Assembly (NCBI GenBank): GCA_026399025.1 | Contig: JAPLRU010000049.1 | Location: forward strand, 1-64,000 | DNA from: Methylobacter sp. | GTDB taxonomy: Bacteria; Pseudomonadota; Gammaproteobacteria; Methylococcales; Methylomonadaceae | Direction of reading: 5' to 3' | Length of the DNA: 64,000 bases | Part shown: positions 1 through 9,054 of the stretch, in pieces | Position numbering within the stretch: position 1 is the first letter of the stretch | Layout of the letters: every line of letters begins with the position of its first letter | The notes under the pieces: model-generated | Told to the model about the DNA's origin: nothing | Databases searched by the model: none | Seen by the model: the letters and a program-made list of their open reading frames with translations, nothing else | Program-made: the position numbers and the translations under genes

Positions 1-126
1 CGTAATGGATACAGATGCACCCGTTAAGCCGGCCCCAACAGCTGCCATTAAGGCTTTGAGTCGAGTGGCATGAAAATCGGGAAGGGAGTGTTTTAACAGG
101 TTATGCAAGGTGTTAATGATCGACAT
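1..126 (-). CDS. IS4-type transposase, N-terminal part (runs off left edge)
   Basis: The minus strand has an ATG at 124-126 and stays open for 42 codons to the window edge. The translation includes the segment DFHATRLKALMAAVGAGLTG followed by ASVSIT. This pattern of a His-Ala-x-Arg start, then Leu-Lys-x-Leu, then a small-residue helix and a Ser-x-Thr turn is typical of the first residues of IS4-family transposases. The gene is cut by the window, so I cannot say whether the element is intact. The insertion sequence end should lie somewhere between 127 and about 300, but I could not fix an inverted repeat because the other end is outside the window. Confidence 0.6.
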   Translation of the reverse strand, partial: MSIINTLHNLLKHSLPDFHATRLKALMAAVGAGLTGASVSIT

Positions 127-512
127 AAGGTTATCCCGCTGCCTTATCTTTACTAGAAACACACTCCATTTTAGCGCCACCTTGGCTTTTATTGAATAAA
201 AAGACACTCATAGTATGCTGTTTCGTATAGATATTTTGTGGGGATACTTCAGAACCTGACCCCTTTTTCGTTAAAAATAGTTGCCGAAACGAACTGAATG
301 ACTTCAAGGCATGTGATTTTATGGGTATGAAAGCGGCCGGGGAATGTCCATACGCGCCAACTTAAGGAAAAACGGCGGCTGGACGGGTTGTTTAATCCGT
401 CCACACGTTTAAGTGTTTAATGCAACCTATTGATAGAAAACGTTAAACGTCACGATCAGGGCGAGTGTCTCGACCGGCACTTGTTAACTTCCAATAGCAT
501 AGTTCTTAAACG
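127..512. other. Intergenic, probable IS end and unassigned sequence
   Basis: No coding region of convincing length. The part next to the transposase start (about 127-300) probably contains the outer end of that insertion sequence. The segment around 240-275 reads like an IS border with a CTGACCCC motif, but this is a guess. The remaining 300-512 shows nothing I can name. Confidence 0.3.
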
Positions 513-551
513 CGAGCTGTGCGGTTCGTTCCTCACCACACCTTACGGCCC
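513..551. repeat. REP-like hairpin, copy 1
   Basis: A short imperfect palindrome with the core GTGCGGTTC, then CCTCACCACAC, then TACG. The same core recurs at 20363-20410 with different outer stem arms. It lies directly against the IS110 transposase remnant. Such hairpins are dispersed in many proteobacterial genomes. A function is not visible. Confidence 0.5.
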
Positions 552-710
552 TATTATGCGCATCTGATTAACGACAATGGGTTGAAGAAGATCCAGGCGG
601 TCTGTACCGTCATGCGTAAACTTTTACACGCCATCCATGGCATGTTAAAAACTAAAAAAGAATTTGACGGGACTCGTTTTTATACACTTCCTGTGAAAGC
701 AAATTCATAA
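549..710 (+). pseudogene. IS110-family transposase, C-terminal remnant
   Basis: The open frame encodes a tail with the segments KKIQAVCTVMRKLLHAIHGM and LKTKKEFDGTRFY, ending in a stop at 708-710. The pattern of Gln-Ala then Met-Arg-Lys-Leu-Leu, a hydrophobic helix and a final Phe-Asp is the signature end of IS110/IS116/IS902 transposases. The DEDD catalytic N-terminal half is absent and the frame is joined upstream to a REP-like hairpin, so this is a dead fragment about 50 codons long. It marks the region as an insertion hot spot next to the secreted protease genes. Confidence 0.6.
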
Positions 711-781
711 TAATTGTCATGAATTTTGCAAATTTGGGCTTGTGTTTTAAGAGAGTATCTACGGCCCTTTGCCTTTTTAAT

Positions 782-1288
782 TCACGGGTTGGTTGCTGGG
801 ATAGAAATGATCGGAATCTCAATTGGTGGGGTATTATCAACACAGGACGATTTTTTACGGCTCAATGTCATAGTCATATTCTGAATATCTCCCTTGCTCG
901 TTATAGCTGAATAATAACCTGTTAAAAGATTACTGTTAATACGCGATACATTGAATGATATAGCTGTATTGCTTTCAATGGATGATTGAAAATGGGCGTC
1001 ATTACCCTTATTAAGCCATTTACCACCCCATGCCACTTCAGCAGCACCTCCTGTATCTACAGGATTAGCAGCATCACCATTGATAATAAGCCAAGTAGCA
1101 CTAGGATGCATAATATTCCACTTCCCGTTAGAATAAATACACACATCCCAAGTTTGCGCAAGCGTGTTGTTTGTAGCATCGTTATAAAGCTGCGCTGTGT
1201 ATAAACCCGTATTTAATGGGGCGGCATGAGACAATGCAGATGCGCTGGATAAAACGGCTACAGCAAATATTTTTAAATGTTTTTTCAT
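782..1288 (-). CDS. Small secreted protein of unknown function downstream of the metalloprotease
   Basis: A 168-residue protein with a clear Sec signal peptide: two lysines, a hydrophobic stretch and a cleavage-like SHAA-P near residue 23. The ATG at 1288 is chosen over the ATG at 1303 because an AAGAGG ribosome binding site lies about 7 bases before 1288 and inside the longer version. The mature part is rich in Asn, Thr and Trp, contains two cysteines (one in TWDVC, one near the C-terminus in SSC) and ends in a Pro/Ile-rich tail. I do not recognise a family. It starts 32 bases after the stop of the RTX metalloprotease on the same strand, so the two are probably cotranscribed. Serralysin operons elsewhere carry a small periplasmic inhibitor in this position. 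That is a positional analogy only; I see no inhibitor motif. Confidence 0.7.
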   Translation of the reverse strand: MKKHLKIFAVAVLSSASALSHAAPLNTGLYTAQLYNDATNNTLAQTWDVCIYSNGKWNIMHPSATWLIINGDAANPVDTGGAAEVAWGGKWLNKGNDAHFQSSIESNTAISFNVSRINSNLLTGYYSAITSKGDIQNMTMTLSRKKSSCVDNTPPIEIPIISIPATNP

Positions 1289-1320
1289 ATTAAACCTCTT
1301 CATTTAATGTGCTTTAAAAC

Positions 1321-2958
1321 TTAAATCACAAAAAAATCTGCATTAGTTAAAGCAGGGTGTGTAGCCAATAGTGCAATTTGTACTGCGGCTGCACTGCCTG
1401 CGGTATTACCTCCCGCATCATAATACAAGCCACCTGTGCTGGTATTGTAAATGAGAAAATCATCCACTCCTGTAGCGCCGGAAGCAGCGGAAGTAATACC
1501 TGCACCCTGTATAAATGAATTTATTGATACCGTGCCAGTATTAGCGAGAGAGGTGAAAATCGTATTTTCAAGTTGAATTGTGTCATCAGCACTGGAAAAG
1601 TCTTGAATAGTGTCTATCAGAGCATTACCGTTTAGTCTAAAAGTATCATTACCTAAGCCTCCGTTGTAGGTATCCTTGCCAGACGAACCAACTAGTAGGT
1701 CATTACCATCACCACCTTGTAAGGTATCGTAACCAGTTCCACCTTGTAAGGTATCGTTACCAGCTCCGCCTTGTAAGATGTCGTTACTAGCCCCGCCGTT
1801 TAGTAAGTTATTGACTGAATTACCAATTAAAGTATCTGCATACGCTGAACCAGTAGCATTCTCAATAGTTGCCCCGTAAGCAATTGTTAAACCGTCATTC
1901 ACAAGATGCAGCGAATTATCAGGATTCAGCGAACCATTACTGAAGGGTACACCAATGTTTGACCATTGCCCTGAATTAAGATTAATTGTAACTGACTGGG
2001 TTTGAGTCGCCGCACTAACCGTATCAGTTCCACCTGCATCCCAAAGGGTTTCATAAACGTGTGCATTAGCCGCCCATGAGTAAGTATCGTTACCTGTGTG
2101 ATAAGTGTTATTTGCACCATAAAGAAACTGTATGGCAGCAACGTCATTTAACATCGGCGTAGTTGGAAAAAAAGTATCAGGAGCAATGGTATAACCATTT
2201 TGAATAGGACTATTTAGATAATCGTGGTAACTCATCATACTGTACTTAAGCTGATCTTCACCTACTACAGCAGGAGTAGGTGATTGATGCGGATGCCCTA
2301 ACCCTAAAACATGACCTAACTCGTGAATTAGGGTCTGATTGCCATATTGGCCGGGTTGAAGCGTTAGCATCTGTGGTGCGTTAGGATTTACCCAAATATC
2401 ACCGCTGAACGCAGGTTTAAGAGCCGAAACACCAGGAATCGATGTTGGAAATGAGACAAGATCATATATAGCGGGGCTACCATGTGCAGTGCTTGAATTT
2501 GAAGTGTTACTCCAGCGAATATCACCCGCACTAGTTTGTGATTCAGTTTGTTCTGTAAAAGTTAGATTAGCAACGGCTGACCATGTGCTCATTGCAGTAC
2601 GCGCGGTAGACATTTGCGTAGTGCTAAAGACACTCTTGCTACTCGTATCCCCATCTGAATAGCCATAAACTGAAGCCACTGTAGCAAAACTATAAGTTAA
2701 GGTAGCATTTTGCCCAATCGCCCCTCCCCACTTAGCATCAAGATGACTATTATTTTGCGTGTTGGTGACAGAGAAAAGCAAGTTTTTAATACTAGTATTA
2801 GTGCTACCTTCGGTATCAATATTAAACATAGTAATGGGCGAAACACGCCCTGTAATACCATTGCCACCACCATTAATCGGGGTAGCATCGGTTGGGCTTA
2901 TTAACACAGTCGCAGAAGGTAAAATATCGTCATTAGGTAATATGTATTCAATAGTCAT
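1321..2958 (-). CDS. Serralysin-type M10 metalloprotease with RTX repeats
   Basis: A 545-residue zinc metalloprotease. The zinc site HELGHVLGLGH is at residues 212-222 and the Met-turn SMMSYHDY at about 240-247, as in serralysin/AprA-type M10 peptidases. Residues about 375-440 contain GGxGxDxLx nonapeptide repeats (Gly-Gly-Ala-Gly-Asn-Asp and variants) that form a calcium-binding beta-roll, followed by a C-terminal region ending in DFFVI. There is no N-terminal signal peptide. Proteins of this type leave by a type I (ABC/MFP/TolC) exporter that reads the C-terminus. No exporter genes are in the window. The N-terminal 80 residues are longer and less conserved than in serralysin. TGAGGATAA upstream of 2958 provides a ribosome binding site. 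It acts extracellularly, probably on proteins. Confidence 0.9.
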   Translation of the reverse strand: MTIEYILPNDDILPSATVLISPTDATPINGGGNGITGRVSPITMFNIDTEGSTNTSIKNLLFSVTNTQNNSHLDAKWGGAIGQNATLTYSFATVASVYGYSDGDTSSKSVFSTTQMSTARTAMSTWSAVANLTFTEQTESQTSAGDIRWSNTSNSSTAHGSPAIYDLVSFPTSIPGVSALKPAFSGDIWVNPNAPQMLTLQPGQYGNQTLIHELGHVLGLGHPHQSPTPAVVGEDQLKYSMMSYHDYLNSPIQNGYTIAPDTFFPTTPMLNDVAAIQFLYGANNTYHTGNDTYSWAANAHVYETLWDAGGTDTVSAATQTQSVTINLNSGQWSNIGVPFSNGSLNPDNSLHLVNDGLTIAYGATIENATGSAYADTLIGNSVNNLLNGGASNDILQGGAGNDTLQGGTGYDTLQGGDGNDLLVGSSGKDTYNGGLGNDTFRLNGNALIDTIQDFSSADDTIQLENTIFTSLANTGTVSINSFIQGAGITSAASGATGVDDFLIYNTSTGGLYYDAGGNTAGSAAAVQIALLATHPALTNADFFVI

Positions 2959-3190
2959 TACTTATCCTCAAAGTATATAGATTAATTTAAAAAATATGTT
3001 TAACAGATGTTTATCTGCCAGGCGAATTATTATAAACGATAATCTAACATTAAAAACATGTTATTTTATTTTGGCGTGACTAAAAAAACTATTAACAAAA
3101 CAAAAATACAGGGGCACCTTACATCTGACCTTCCTAAAATGTAAAGCTTACCCCTATATGCCCTCAATTTTTAGACTGCCAACCCCATTC

Positions 3191-4504
3191 CTAACCCGAA
3201 CACACCCTGGCAATCTCCGAGTTCAACGGAATATTGCTCGAATTAAGCCCCGGCGTTTGCCCGTGAAGATCAAATGCCAACCTCACTTGCGGCCCGAAGA
3301 TCAAGCAATGTGTAGAGCCGCCAAAATGGAAGGTGCCCAATTGATCGCCTTTCTTAACCTGCTGCCCTACTTCCACGGTCACGTCGCAGCTTGAAACTTC
3401 GGCCATGCCGACCGGCATCACGCACATCAGGCCGATAGCCGGGTTATCGGCTTGAATGAAGATCAGCGCCCGTGTCGCCACTTCGGTAATGTAGCCTTGC
3501 GATTCGTTCGGACCGGCGGGATCGAAACCTTCAGCCAAGGTTTCGGAATAATAAGTGCCGTCCACTACGCTGATTTTCGCAATGGTGCCGTTGACCGGGC
3601 AATGCCAGCGGTGATAGCTTTTCGCGCTCAAGAAAGCTTGGTAGATGGTGCCGCCGACGAATTGTTCGACCCAAGGATCATTATTGAGCATGAATTCAAG
3701 CGAATATGGCTGGGCTTTGATCCAGAAGGTATCAAGTTTTTGTACGCCATACGCGACCCGGTAAGGCGCCGATTCGCAGGCATTGACGATCACGTTGTCG
3801 TCATCGGGCGAGGCGACCGGGCGTATGCCGGGATTAAACTCGCGGGTGAAAAAATCGTCCCATGAGGTAAAGCCCCAATGGTCTTCGTCCTGGTTGCATT
3901 TAAAGTTATAGTTAAAATTCTCTTTGGGATCGGTCGGATCGTTCCCTTGCCCATAAAACGGGTCCGCTTCGGCGATGACTTTCAACGCATCCGGACAAAA
4001 CCAGCCCTTATTCGGCGTGTCATCTAAAACATAACAAGAGTCCGGCGAGCTTAAGAAGGTGCTCCAGACAGCCAGGATTTTCTTTAACTGCGCATTGACT
4101 TTATCGTTGGTAAAGGCTCTAAAGCCGCCGGGCGTTCCCATCGACCAATCGAGGATGGCGTTTAACGGAAAGCCGATCAAGCCGACTTTATTGGCGTACC
4201 AATTAAACTCCGGCGTTCTGTAAATGATGATATTCATCATGTGCAGCATTTGATGGTAGTTTTGTACTTGGGGTTTCTTCAAGGGGCTTAATTTGAACGG
4301 CACTTGCGTAAACATCTGATTAAAATCCATAAATATCTCAGGATCGCTTTCGATCAGCGCCTGAAATTCCACTAACACCGGATGCAACGGTTTTTTATAC
4401 TGCTCAACCTCGTTAATCAGCGTCTCCATCCAATGTTCTAAAATCGTTTGGTCCGACGGCAGCCAGTGGCCCACGCGAAACGGGGCTAGTTCTACATTGC
4501 TCAT
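3191..4504 (-). CDS. Phosphatidylserine decarboxylase-like protein (PsiD-like amino acid decarboxylase family)
   Basis: A 437-residue soluble protein. The C-terminal half matches the pyruvoyl-dependent phosphatidylserine decarboxylase fold: SYHRWHCPVNG at 296-306 carries the conserved histidines, and FGGST at 394-398 carries the serine (about S397) at which these proenzymes cleave themselves to make the pyruvoyl group. The N-terminal half contains TSWDDFFTREF at about 213-223, a typical family motif, plus an extra N-terminal domain of about 150 residues. There are no membrane segments. The overall layout (long N-terminal domain, GGST in place of the bacterial LGST) resembles the soluble PSD-like proteins that include fungal tryptophan decarboxylase PsiD. 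The substrate could therefore be an amino acid rather than phosphatidylserine. It stands alone; AGGA precedes the start. Confidence 0.8.
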   Translation of the reverse strand: MSNVELAPFRVGHWLPSDQTILEHWMETLINEVEQYKKPLHPVLVEFQALIESDPEIFMDFNQMFTQVPFKLSPLKKPQVQNYHQMLHMMNIIIYRTPEFNWYANKVGLIGFPLNAILDWSMGTPGGFRAFTNDKVNAQLKKILAVWSTFLSSPDSCYVLDDTPNKGWFCPDALKVIAEADPFYGQGNDPTDPKENFNYNFKCNQDEDHWGFTSWDDFFTREFNPGIRPVASPDDDNVIVNACESAPYRVAYGVQKLDTFWIKAQPYSLEFMLNNDPWVEQFVGGTIYQAFLSAKSYHRWHCPVNGTIAKISVVDGTYYSETLAEGFDPAGPNESQGYITEVATRALIFIQADNPAIGLMCVMPVGMAEVSSCDVTVEVGQQVKKGDQLGTFHFGGSTHCLIFGPQVRLAFDLHGQTPGLNSSNIPLNSEIARVCSG

Positions 4505-5179
4505 GGTTATGTCCTGTTTTGGTTTAAATAATTAAGGCCTTATGCCGGCCGGTTAGGTTACAGCCCTGCAAAGGGTTAGCTGCATCAACGGCCTAAGCTG
4601 ACCGTAAGATTAATTTCTATCTTCAGCTTTCTATACCGGGAGGTTATAACCGTCATGATCCTAAAGCGACATACAAGGCTTAGCTGTGGCATCGATTGAC
4701 GGTGCCGGTACTGTAAAGTAAAAAATTTTAGATTAATATCAGCCAAAGCTTACGTGCCTGTAGGCCCAGGCGCACAACAACATAAGCTTATGTTTTAAAT
4801 GTGAAATATAGTAATTAGTGACATTCTTAAATTAAAAAATGTTTCATAGTTGTAAACATAAGCTCAAATTAGTAGCTTGTGCCGGGGCAAAACTTTTAAA
4901 ACCTGCTCTACGGATAATCTTCAAACTTCTATTTTGGGTTGCTTGCGAGCTGCCTTAAGCCGCTTAATCCATGAGCAGTAAAAAACAAAATTAAAGTTTG
5001 GTCGCCGTGCTATCTCAATAATTTTAAAGAAACACGATTAACATTGATGGATAGCTCTCCTCTTTAGTTACATTTTCATTACATTCTAAAAAATAACTTT
5101 TTACTGTAAAAAGAAGGTATTTATGAGCTTGTTATGGTTAAATATAAAAAAATAATGCTATCCGGGAAGAAACAGAGAA
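4505..5179. other. Intergenic region with a 16-bp palindrome
   Basis: A 675-base gap between divergent genes at 4504 (minus) and 5180 (plus), so it should contain promoters for both. The only clear structure is a perfect palindrome AACATAAGCTTATGTT at 4779-4794. A half-like copy (AACATAAGCT) recurs about 75 bases further on at 4855-4864. This could be a dimeric regulator site. The half from 4790 onward is AT-rich. No coding potential seen. Confidence 0.35.
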
Positions 5180-7459
5180 ATGAAATTCTTATCGAAAACC
5201 CCTAAAACCGAAGCACCAAAAAAAGATAACACAGACAAAATCCTTGGCCCCAAGGATAACAATCCGATGAAGAAAATCATCCTGATGGTAGGCGTTGCTA
5301 TTTTAGTGTTCCTGGCCTTCATTTTTTACAGCTTACATACATCCGTTAGGAACAGCGAACAGCTTTCAGCCATTAAAGATTTGTACTTTCCGGTCCTTGA
5401 GCGAGTCGACGCCAATATCGTGCGGATCGATCACATCGAAGAACGCATGATGCAGGCGGTGATGACGGGGGAAAAGGATGAATTGGACAATGCCGCCGAG
5501 TTTTATAAGCAAGCCGGCGATGTTTTTGCGGAAATGACTAAGCTCTACCCTGCCCGGCAAAACGATATTAATTTGTTGATTGAGGAGTTCAAACAATATT
5601 TCGAACTTGCCCAGAAGACTTCATTGTCACTGTTGGAAAACGGGGGTGAAGACAAGTCGGGCATGTCGGCTCAAATGAATAAATCGCTGGCTGATTTGCG
5701 CAAAAACATCCTCCAGTTCCGCAAGGCCAGTTACGATAACTTCGTCAATACGCTGGTTGAATCCCAAAGAGCGGCCACGGTCAATCTTTACATGGGCATC
5801 GCAGTCGGCGTAATGAACTTGTTGTTTATGGTCGTACTGGTGTATTTCATCCGCAATAACGTCAAAATGATGAGCGTGATTGCCGAGCAAAACGCCACCC
5901 TCGAGCATCGGGTCGCCGAGCGCACCGCCGAACTGAGCCAAAAAACCAACGACATCAACGCCATGTTGCACAATATGAATTTGGGGGTTTGCACGGTCGT
6001 GCAGGGCAATCGGATTCACCACGAGTATTCGGAATATTTAAGCGTCATTTTCGACAGCCGCGATATCGCCGGCCGGGACGTGATGTCTTGTTTATTCGAT
6101 GCCGCACAGCTCGGACTCGACACCAAAGACCAGATCAACGTTGCCCTTGAGTCTATTCTTGGCGAAGACGCCATGATGTTCGATTTTAACGGCCACCTGC
6201 TGGTCCGGGAAATGCAAATTGAAGATTCCGCCGGCCGCCGCAAAACCTTGCAGTTGAGTTGGACGCCGATCATTAACGATCAGGACATCGTCGAAAAGAT
6301 GCTGTTAATCGTGCAAGACGTTACCGAATTACGGACACTTGAGCTGGCTTCGGCGCATCAAAAAGAAGAGTTGGACATCATTTCCCAGATCATCAAAATT
6401 TCGATCGGCAAATTTAACGATTTTATCGCTTCCGCACACGACTTTGTGGCGGAAAGCCGTGTATTACTTGAACAGACCGAGGTTGCCGACGCCGATGTTA
6501 TGGCGACGCTGTTTCGTAACATGCACACGATCAAAGGCAATGCCAGAACCTACGAATTTTCCTTCATCACCGATGCCGCCCACGAGGCTGAGCAAGAATA
6601 CGACCGCTTGCGCAAGGATGGCGATGCGGTGTGGGATTTTGAAAAGCTGCTGGCAGGGCTGGATGCTGTGGAAGCGGCTATCAACCGCTATGTCGAGGTT
6701 AATGAAGATAAACTCGGACGTAAAGGACGTGCTTCGGATTTGCTCACGACACGGGGAAGTTTTATTTCCAATGATGAAATTACCGAACTCAAAGCTACTG
6801 TAGCAAAGCTAGCCGCACGGGTTAACGATGCCGACAGTTTAAAGCTGCAAAAAGCCATCAACCGGCTCGGCCTCATTCCATTGGAACGCTTGGTGACCGG
6901 CACCTTGGATTCCGTGGCCTCGCTGGCAAAGGAACTGAACAAGCCGGCGCCTGACTTCAAAATTATCAACGGCGATATCGCCTTCGATCATGACTTTGCC
7001 GAAGCGCTCAAGAGTTCGTTTATGCACATCGTCAGAAACTCGCTGGATCACGGTATCGAAACGCCCGAAGACCGAAGGCGGGCGGATAAAGCCGAGCGAG
7101 GTCTGCTCAGCTTTATCTGCGCAGACAATAATGGCCGGATGGAATTACATATCTGCGATGACGGCCGCGGTTTGGCTCTGCATAAATTATACGAAAAAGG
7201 CCTGGCCGCCGGTCTGTTCAGCAGCGATGACACACCGGCGCCGGAGGCCGTTGCCGAATTAATCTTTAATTCCGGCTTATCAACGGCCGATCAGGTAACA
7301 CAAGTATCGGGTCGGGGTGTGGGTATGGATGCGGTGCGTTCCTTCCTTAACAAACATAACGCCGATATAGGTATTGTTTTGAACAACCCTGACAATGTGC
7401 TAGGATTCGCGCCGTTCAAATTCATTATCAAACTACCGGCCGAATCGCACAGTCTTTGA
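5180..7459 (+). CDS. Membrane-bound CheA-like histidine kinase with Hpt domain
   Basis: A 759-residue signalling kinase. Membrane segments at about 31-51 and 202-224 enclose a helical periplasmic sensor of about 150 residues like the four-helix MCP sensor. A coiled coil, a PAS-like region (about 255-385) and an Hpt domain with MHTIKGNAR (phospho-accepting His449) follow. The C-terminal kinase core has the CheA-type N box HIVRNSLDHGIE (His616), DDGRGL and SGRGVGMDAV. The protein ends right after the ATPase domain, so the CheW-like coupling domain of normal CheA is missing. It heads a same-strand group with an MCP-like protein, a CheX/CheC-like protein and a CheY, which are its likely partners: the Hpt histidine would feed the CheY at 9471. 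The start follows an AGAAACAGAGAA stretch. Family is certain; the signal sensed is unknown. Confidence 0.88.
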   Translation: MKFLSKTPKTEAPKKDNTDKILGPKDNNPMKKIILMVGVAILVFLAFIFYSLHTSVRNSEQLSAIKDLYFPVLERVDANIVRIDHIEERMMQAVMTGEKDELDNAAEFYKQAGDVFAEMTKLYPARQNDINLLIEEFKQYFELAQKTSLSLLENGGEDKSGMSAQMNKSLADLRKNILQFRKASYDNFVNTLVESQRAATVNLYMGIAVGVMNLLFMVVLVYFIRNNVKMMSVIAEQNATLEHRVAERTAELSQKTNDINAMLHNMNLGVCTVVQGNRIHHEYSEYLSVIFDSRDIAGRDVMSCLFDAAQLGLDTKDQINVALESILGEDAMMFDFNGHLLVREMQIEDSAGRRKTLQLSWTPIINDQDIVEKMLLIVQDVTELRTLELASAHQKEELDIISQIIKISIGKFNDFIASAHDFVAESRVLLEQTEVADADVMATLFRNMHTIKGNARTYEFSFITDAAHEAEQEYDRLRKDGDAVWDFEKLLAGLDAVEAAINRYVEVNEDKLGRKGRASDLLTTRGSFISNDEITELKATVAKLAARVNDADSLKLQKAINRLGLIPLERLVTGTLDSVASLAKELNKPAPDFKIINGDIAFDHDFAEALKSSFMHIVRNSLDHGIETPEDRRRADKAERGLLSFICADNNGRMELHICDDGRGLALHKLYEKGLAAGLFSSDDTPAPEAVAELIFNSGLSTADQVTQVSGRGVGMDAVRSFLNKHNADIGIVLNNPDNVLGFAPFKFIIKLPAESHSL

Positions 7460-7535
7460 ATCGCGTTCGAATCTAATCATCTGTTATTTAAGCTAAATAG
7501 AAATTCCAGCCCCCCGGATCAATAAGTAGATCACT

Positions 7536-8492
7536 ATGGAAATTACAATTCTGACATGGGTATTCGGCTGTTTGTTTGCATCCGGATTAAGCGCCGCTCT
7601 GGCGATGCGTAGATATAAAAAAATATTGACGGAAACGACCGTTACACACCGGACAGCAGCGGCGAATTTGACCGAGCAACTCATTGCGGCCGAACAAAAA
7701 GTCAATCGATACGAACAAGAGCTGCCCTTAAAAACAGCCGACATCAATCGCCAACGAGAACAATCAGAACATCTCGAACAAGAAAAAACCGCACTACAGC
7801 TTCAAGTTAGCCAACTTCAGCAAGAGCATGAACGAGCACAGCGTCTTTTGGAAGAAGAACGCGCAAAAGTCGCCAAGCTTTATGAGCAGAACTCGGCATT
7901 AAAGACCGAGGAAGCCAATCGGCAACAAGAATCGAATAAGCAATTTGAGCAAAGCCGATTGCTGGCGCAAGAAAAAGTCGAGCTGCTTAATCGAATTGAC
8001 CAACTCCAGCATCAACATGACCGGGAGCTTAAGCTGTTGGAAGAGAAAGGACGGAACGAGAAGCTGGATTTTCTTGCAAAAGCCAACCATCTGGATAATG
8101 AACTCCGTCAAGTTATTAATATTGCCGACGTTTTTGAACGTTGCCACTCCAATATGAATGTTGTGATGGTGCAGAATGTGGGAATGCATTTACAAAACGA
8201 CAAGCTTTCCACCATCGTTCAAGCCCTGGTTATCTTATCATTGAACGCAGCGATCGAGGCCGCCAGGGCCGGTGAAAGCGGCCGCCGGTTCTCCATTGTG
8301 GCCACTGAAGTGCGTAAATTGGCCAACGATTCGGAAATGCTCGCTAAGGATTTCGGTCAAAATCTATACAAGAATGATTTAATCGCTACCGCCACCGTAC
8401 AGGACATTCAAGCCGTAGGAAAGATGATCACCTCGGCGTTGGTAGGTATTGATGTGGTCTGCAAGAGCCTGATTAACAGTCTAAATAACTGA
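7536..8492 (+). CDS. Short MCP-like protein with coiled coil and signalling tip
   Basis: A 318-residue protein. An N-terminal membrane anchor (about 4-26) is followed by about 150 residues of Gln/Glu-rich coiled coil, then a segment with LNAAIEAARAGESGRRFSIV and ATEVRKLA (about 236-265). That is the highly conserved hairpin tip by which methyl-accepting chemotaxis proteins contact CheA and CheW. There is no periplasmic sensor domain, no HAMP and little of the methylation helices, so it is a stub receptor. It sits 76 bases after the CheA-like kinase and 11 bases before the CheX-like gene, so it most likely scaffolds that kinase, perhaps replacing CheW. Similar coiled-coil stubs elsewhere are annotated simply as methyl-accepting proteins. 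Confidence 0.78.
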   Translation: MEITILTWVFGCLFASGLSAALAMRRYKKILTETTVTHRTAAANLTEQLIAAEQKVNRYEQELPLKTADINRQREQSEHLEQEKTALQLQVSQLQQEHERAQRLLEEERAKVAKLYEQNSALKTEEANRQQESNKQFEQSRLLAQEKVELLNRIDQLQHQHDRELKLLEEKGRNEKLDFLAKANHLDNELRQVINIADVFERCHSNMNVVMVQNVGMHLQNDKLSTIVQALVILSLNAAIEAARAGESGRRFSIVATEVRKLANDSEMLAKDFGQNLYKNDLIATATVQDIQAVGKMITSALVGIDVVCKSLINSLNN

Positions 8493-8503
8493 GGCAAGCG
8501 CAT

Positions 8504-9052
8504 ATGATCAGTGAGCAAGCGCAAATCGGCATTGATGACATTTTTAAAAATGCGGTGACGGCTAATATTACCGTATCGCCTGACGATACCTGCAAGATAG
8601 AGCCTATGCACGACGCGGAAGAAATTTGTGAACATGAATTTTCTATTCTGACCATTTCGTCGACGTCTTTTCGCTTAATGACGCTTTTTTATTTCAATAG
8701 AGACGACGCCACAAAAAAACATTTCATCCGAGGTTCCGATAACGTAGACGGAGATGATCATGCGTTTAGCGATGCTTTTATGGAATATTGCAATATTTGT
8801 TGCGGGGTCATGAACCGGGTGTTAAACAAAAATTACCCGTATTTGGGAATGTCCACCCCCTATGTGTTATTAACACCTTGCCTGCATTTTATTTCCAGTC
8901 TTGAGCCGGGTTATGTTAAACATTTCAGGATCACCATTAATGACTCGTTAATCCTGCATGCGACTTTATGTGTCTGTGATTATGACAGTGTGGATTTTAC
9001 GGTCGATAGCGATGAAGCCGAAGAAAGCACCGGCGAACTGGAACTTTTTTGA
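8504..9052 (+). CDS. CheX/CheC-like protein (putative CheY-P phosphatase)
   Basis: A 182-residue soluble acidic protein. Residues about 95-110 read DAFMEYCNICCGVMNRVL. This fits the CheC/CheX/FliY active-site pattern D/S-x3-E-x2-N, with a proline about 22 residues later (STP), as the family requires for water-mediated dephosphorylation of CheY. The rest is divergent. It follows the MCP-like stub by 11 bases and precedes a CheY gene, which fits a role in turning off the response regulator. The C-terminus is a Glu/Asp-rich tail. Assignment rests on the motif and the context, not on overall similarity, so it is moderate. Confidence 0.6.
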   Translation: MISEQAQIGIDDIFKNAVTANITVSPDDTCKIEPMHDAEEICEHEFSILTISSTSFRLMTLFYFNRDDATKKHFIRGSDNVDGDDHAFSDAFMEYCNICCGVMNRVLNKNYPYLGMSTPYVLLTPCLHFISSLEPGYVKHFRITINDSLILHATLCVCDYDSVDFTVDSDEAEESTGELELF

Positions 9053-9054
9053 AC

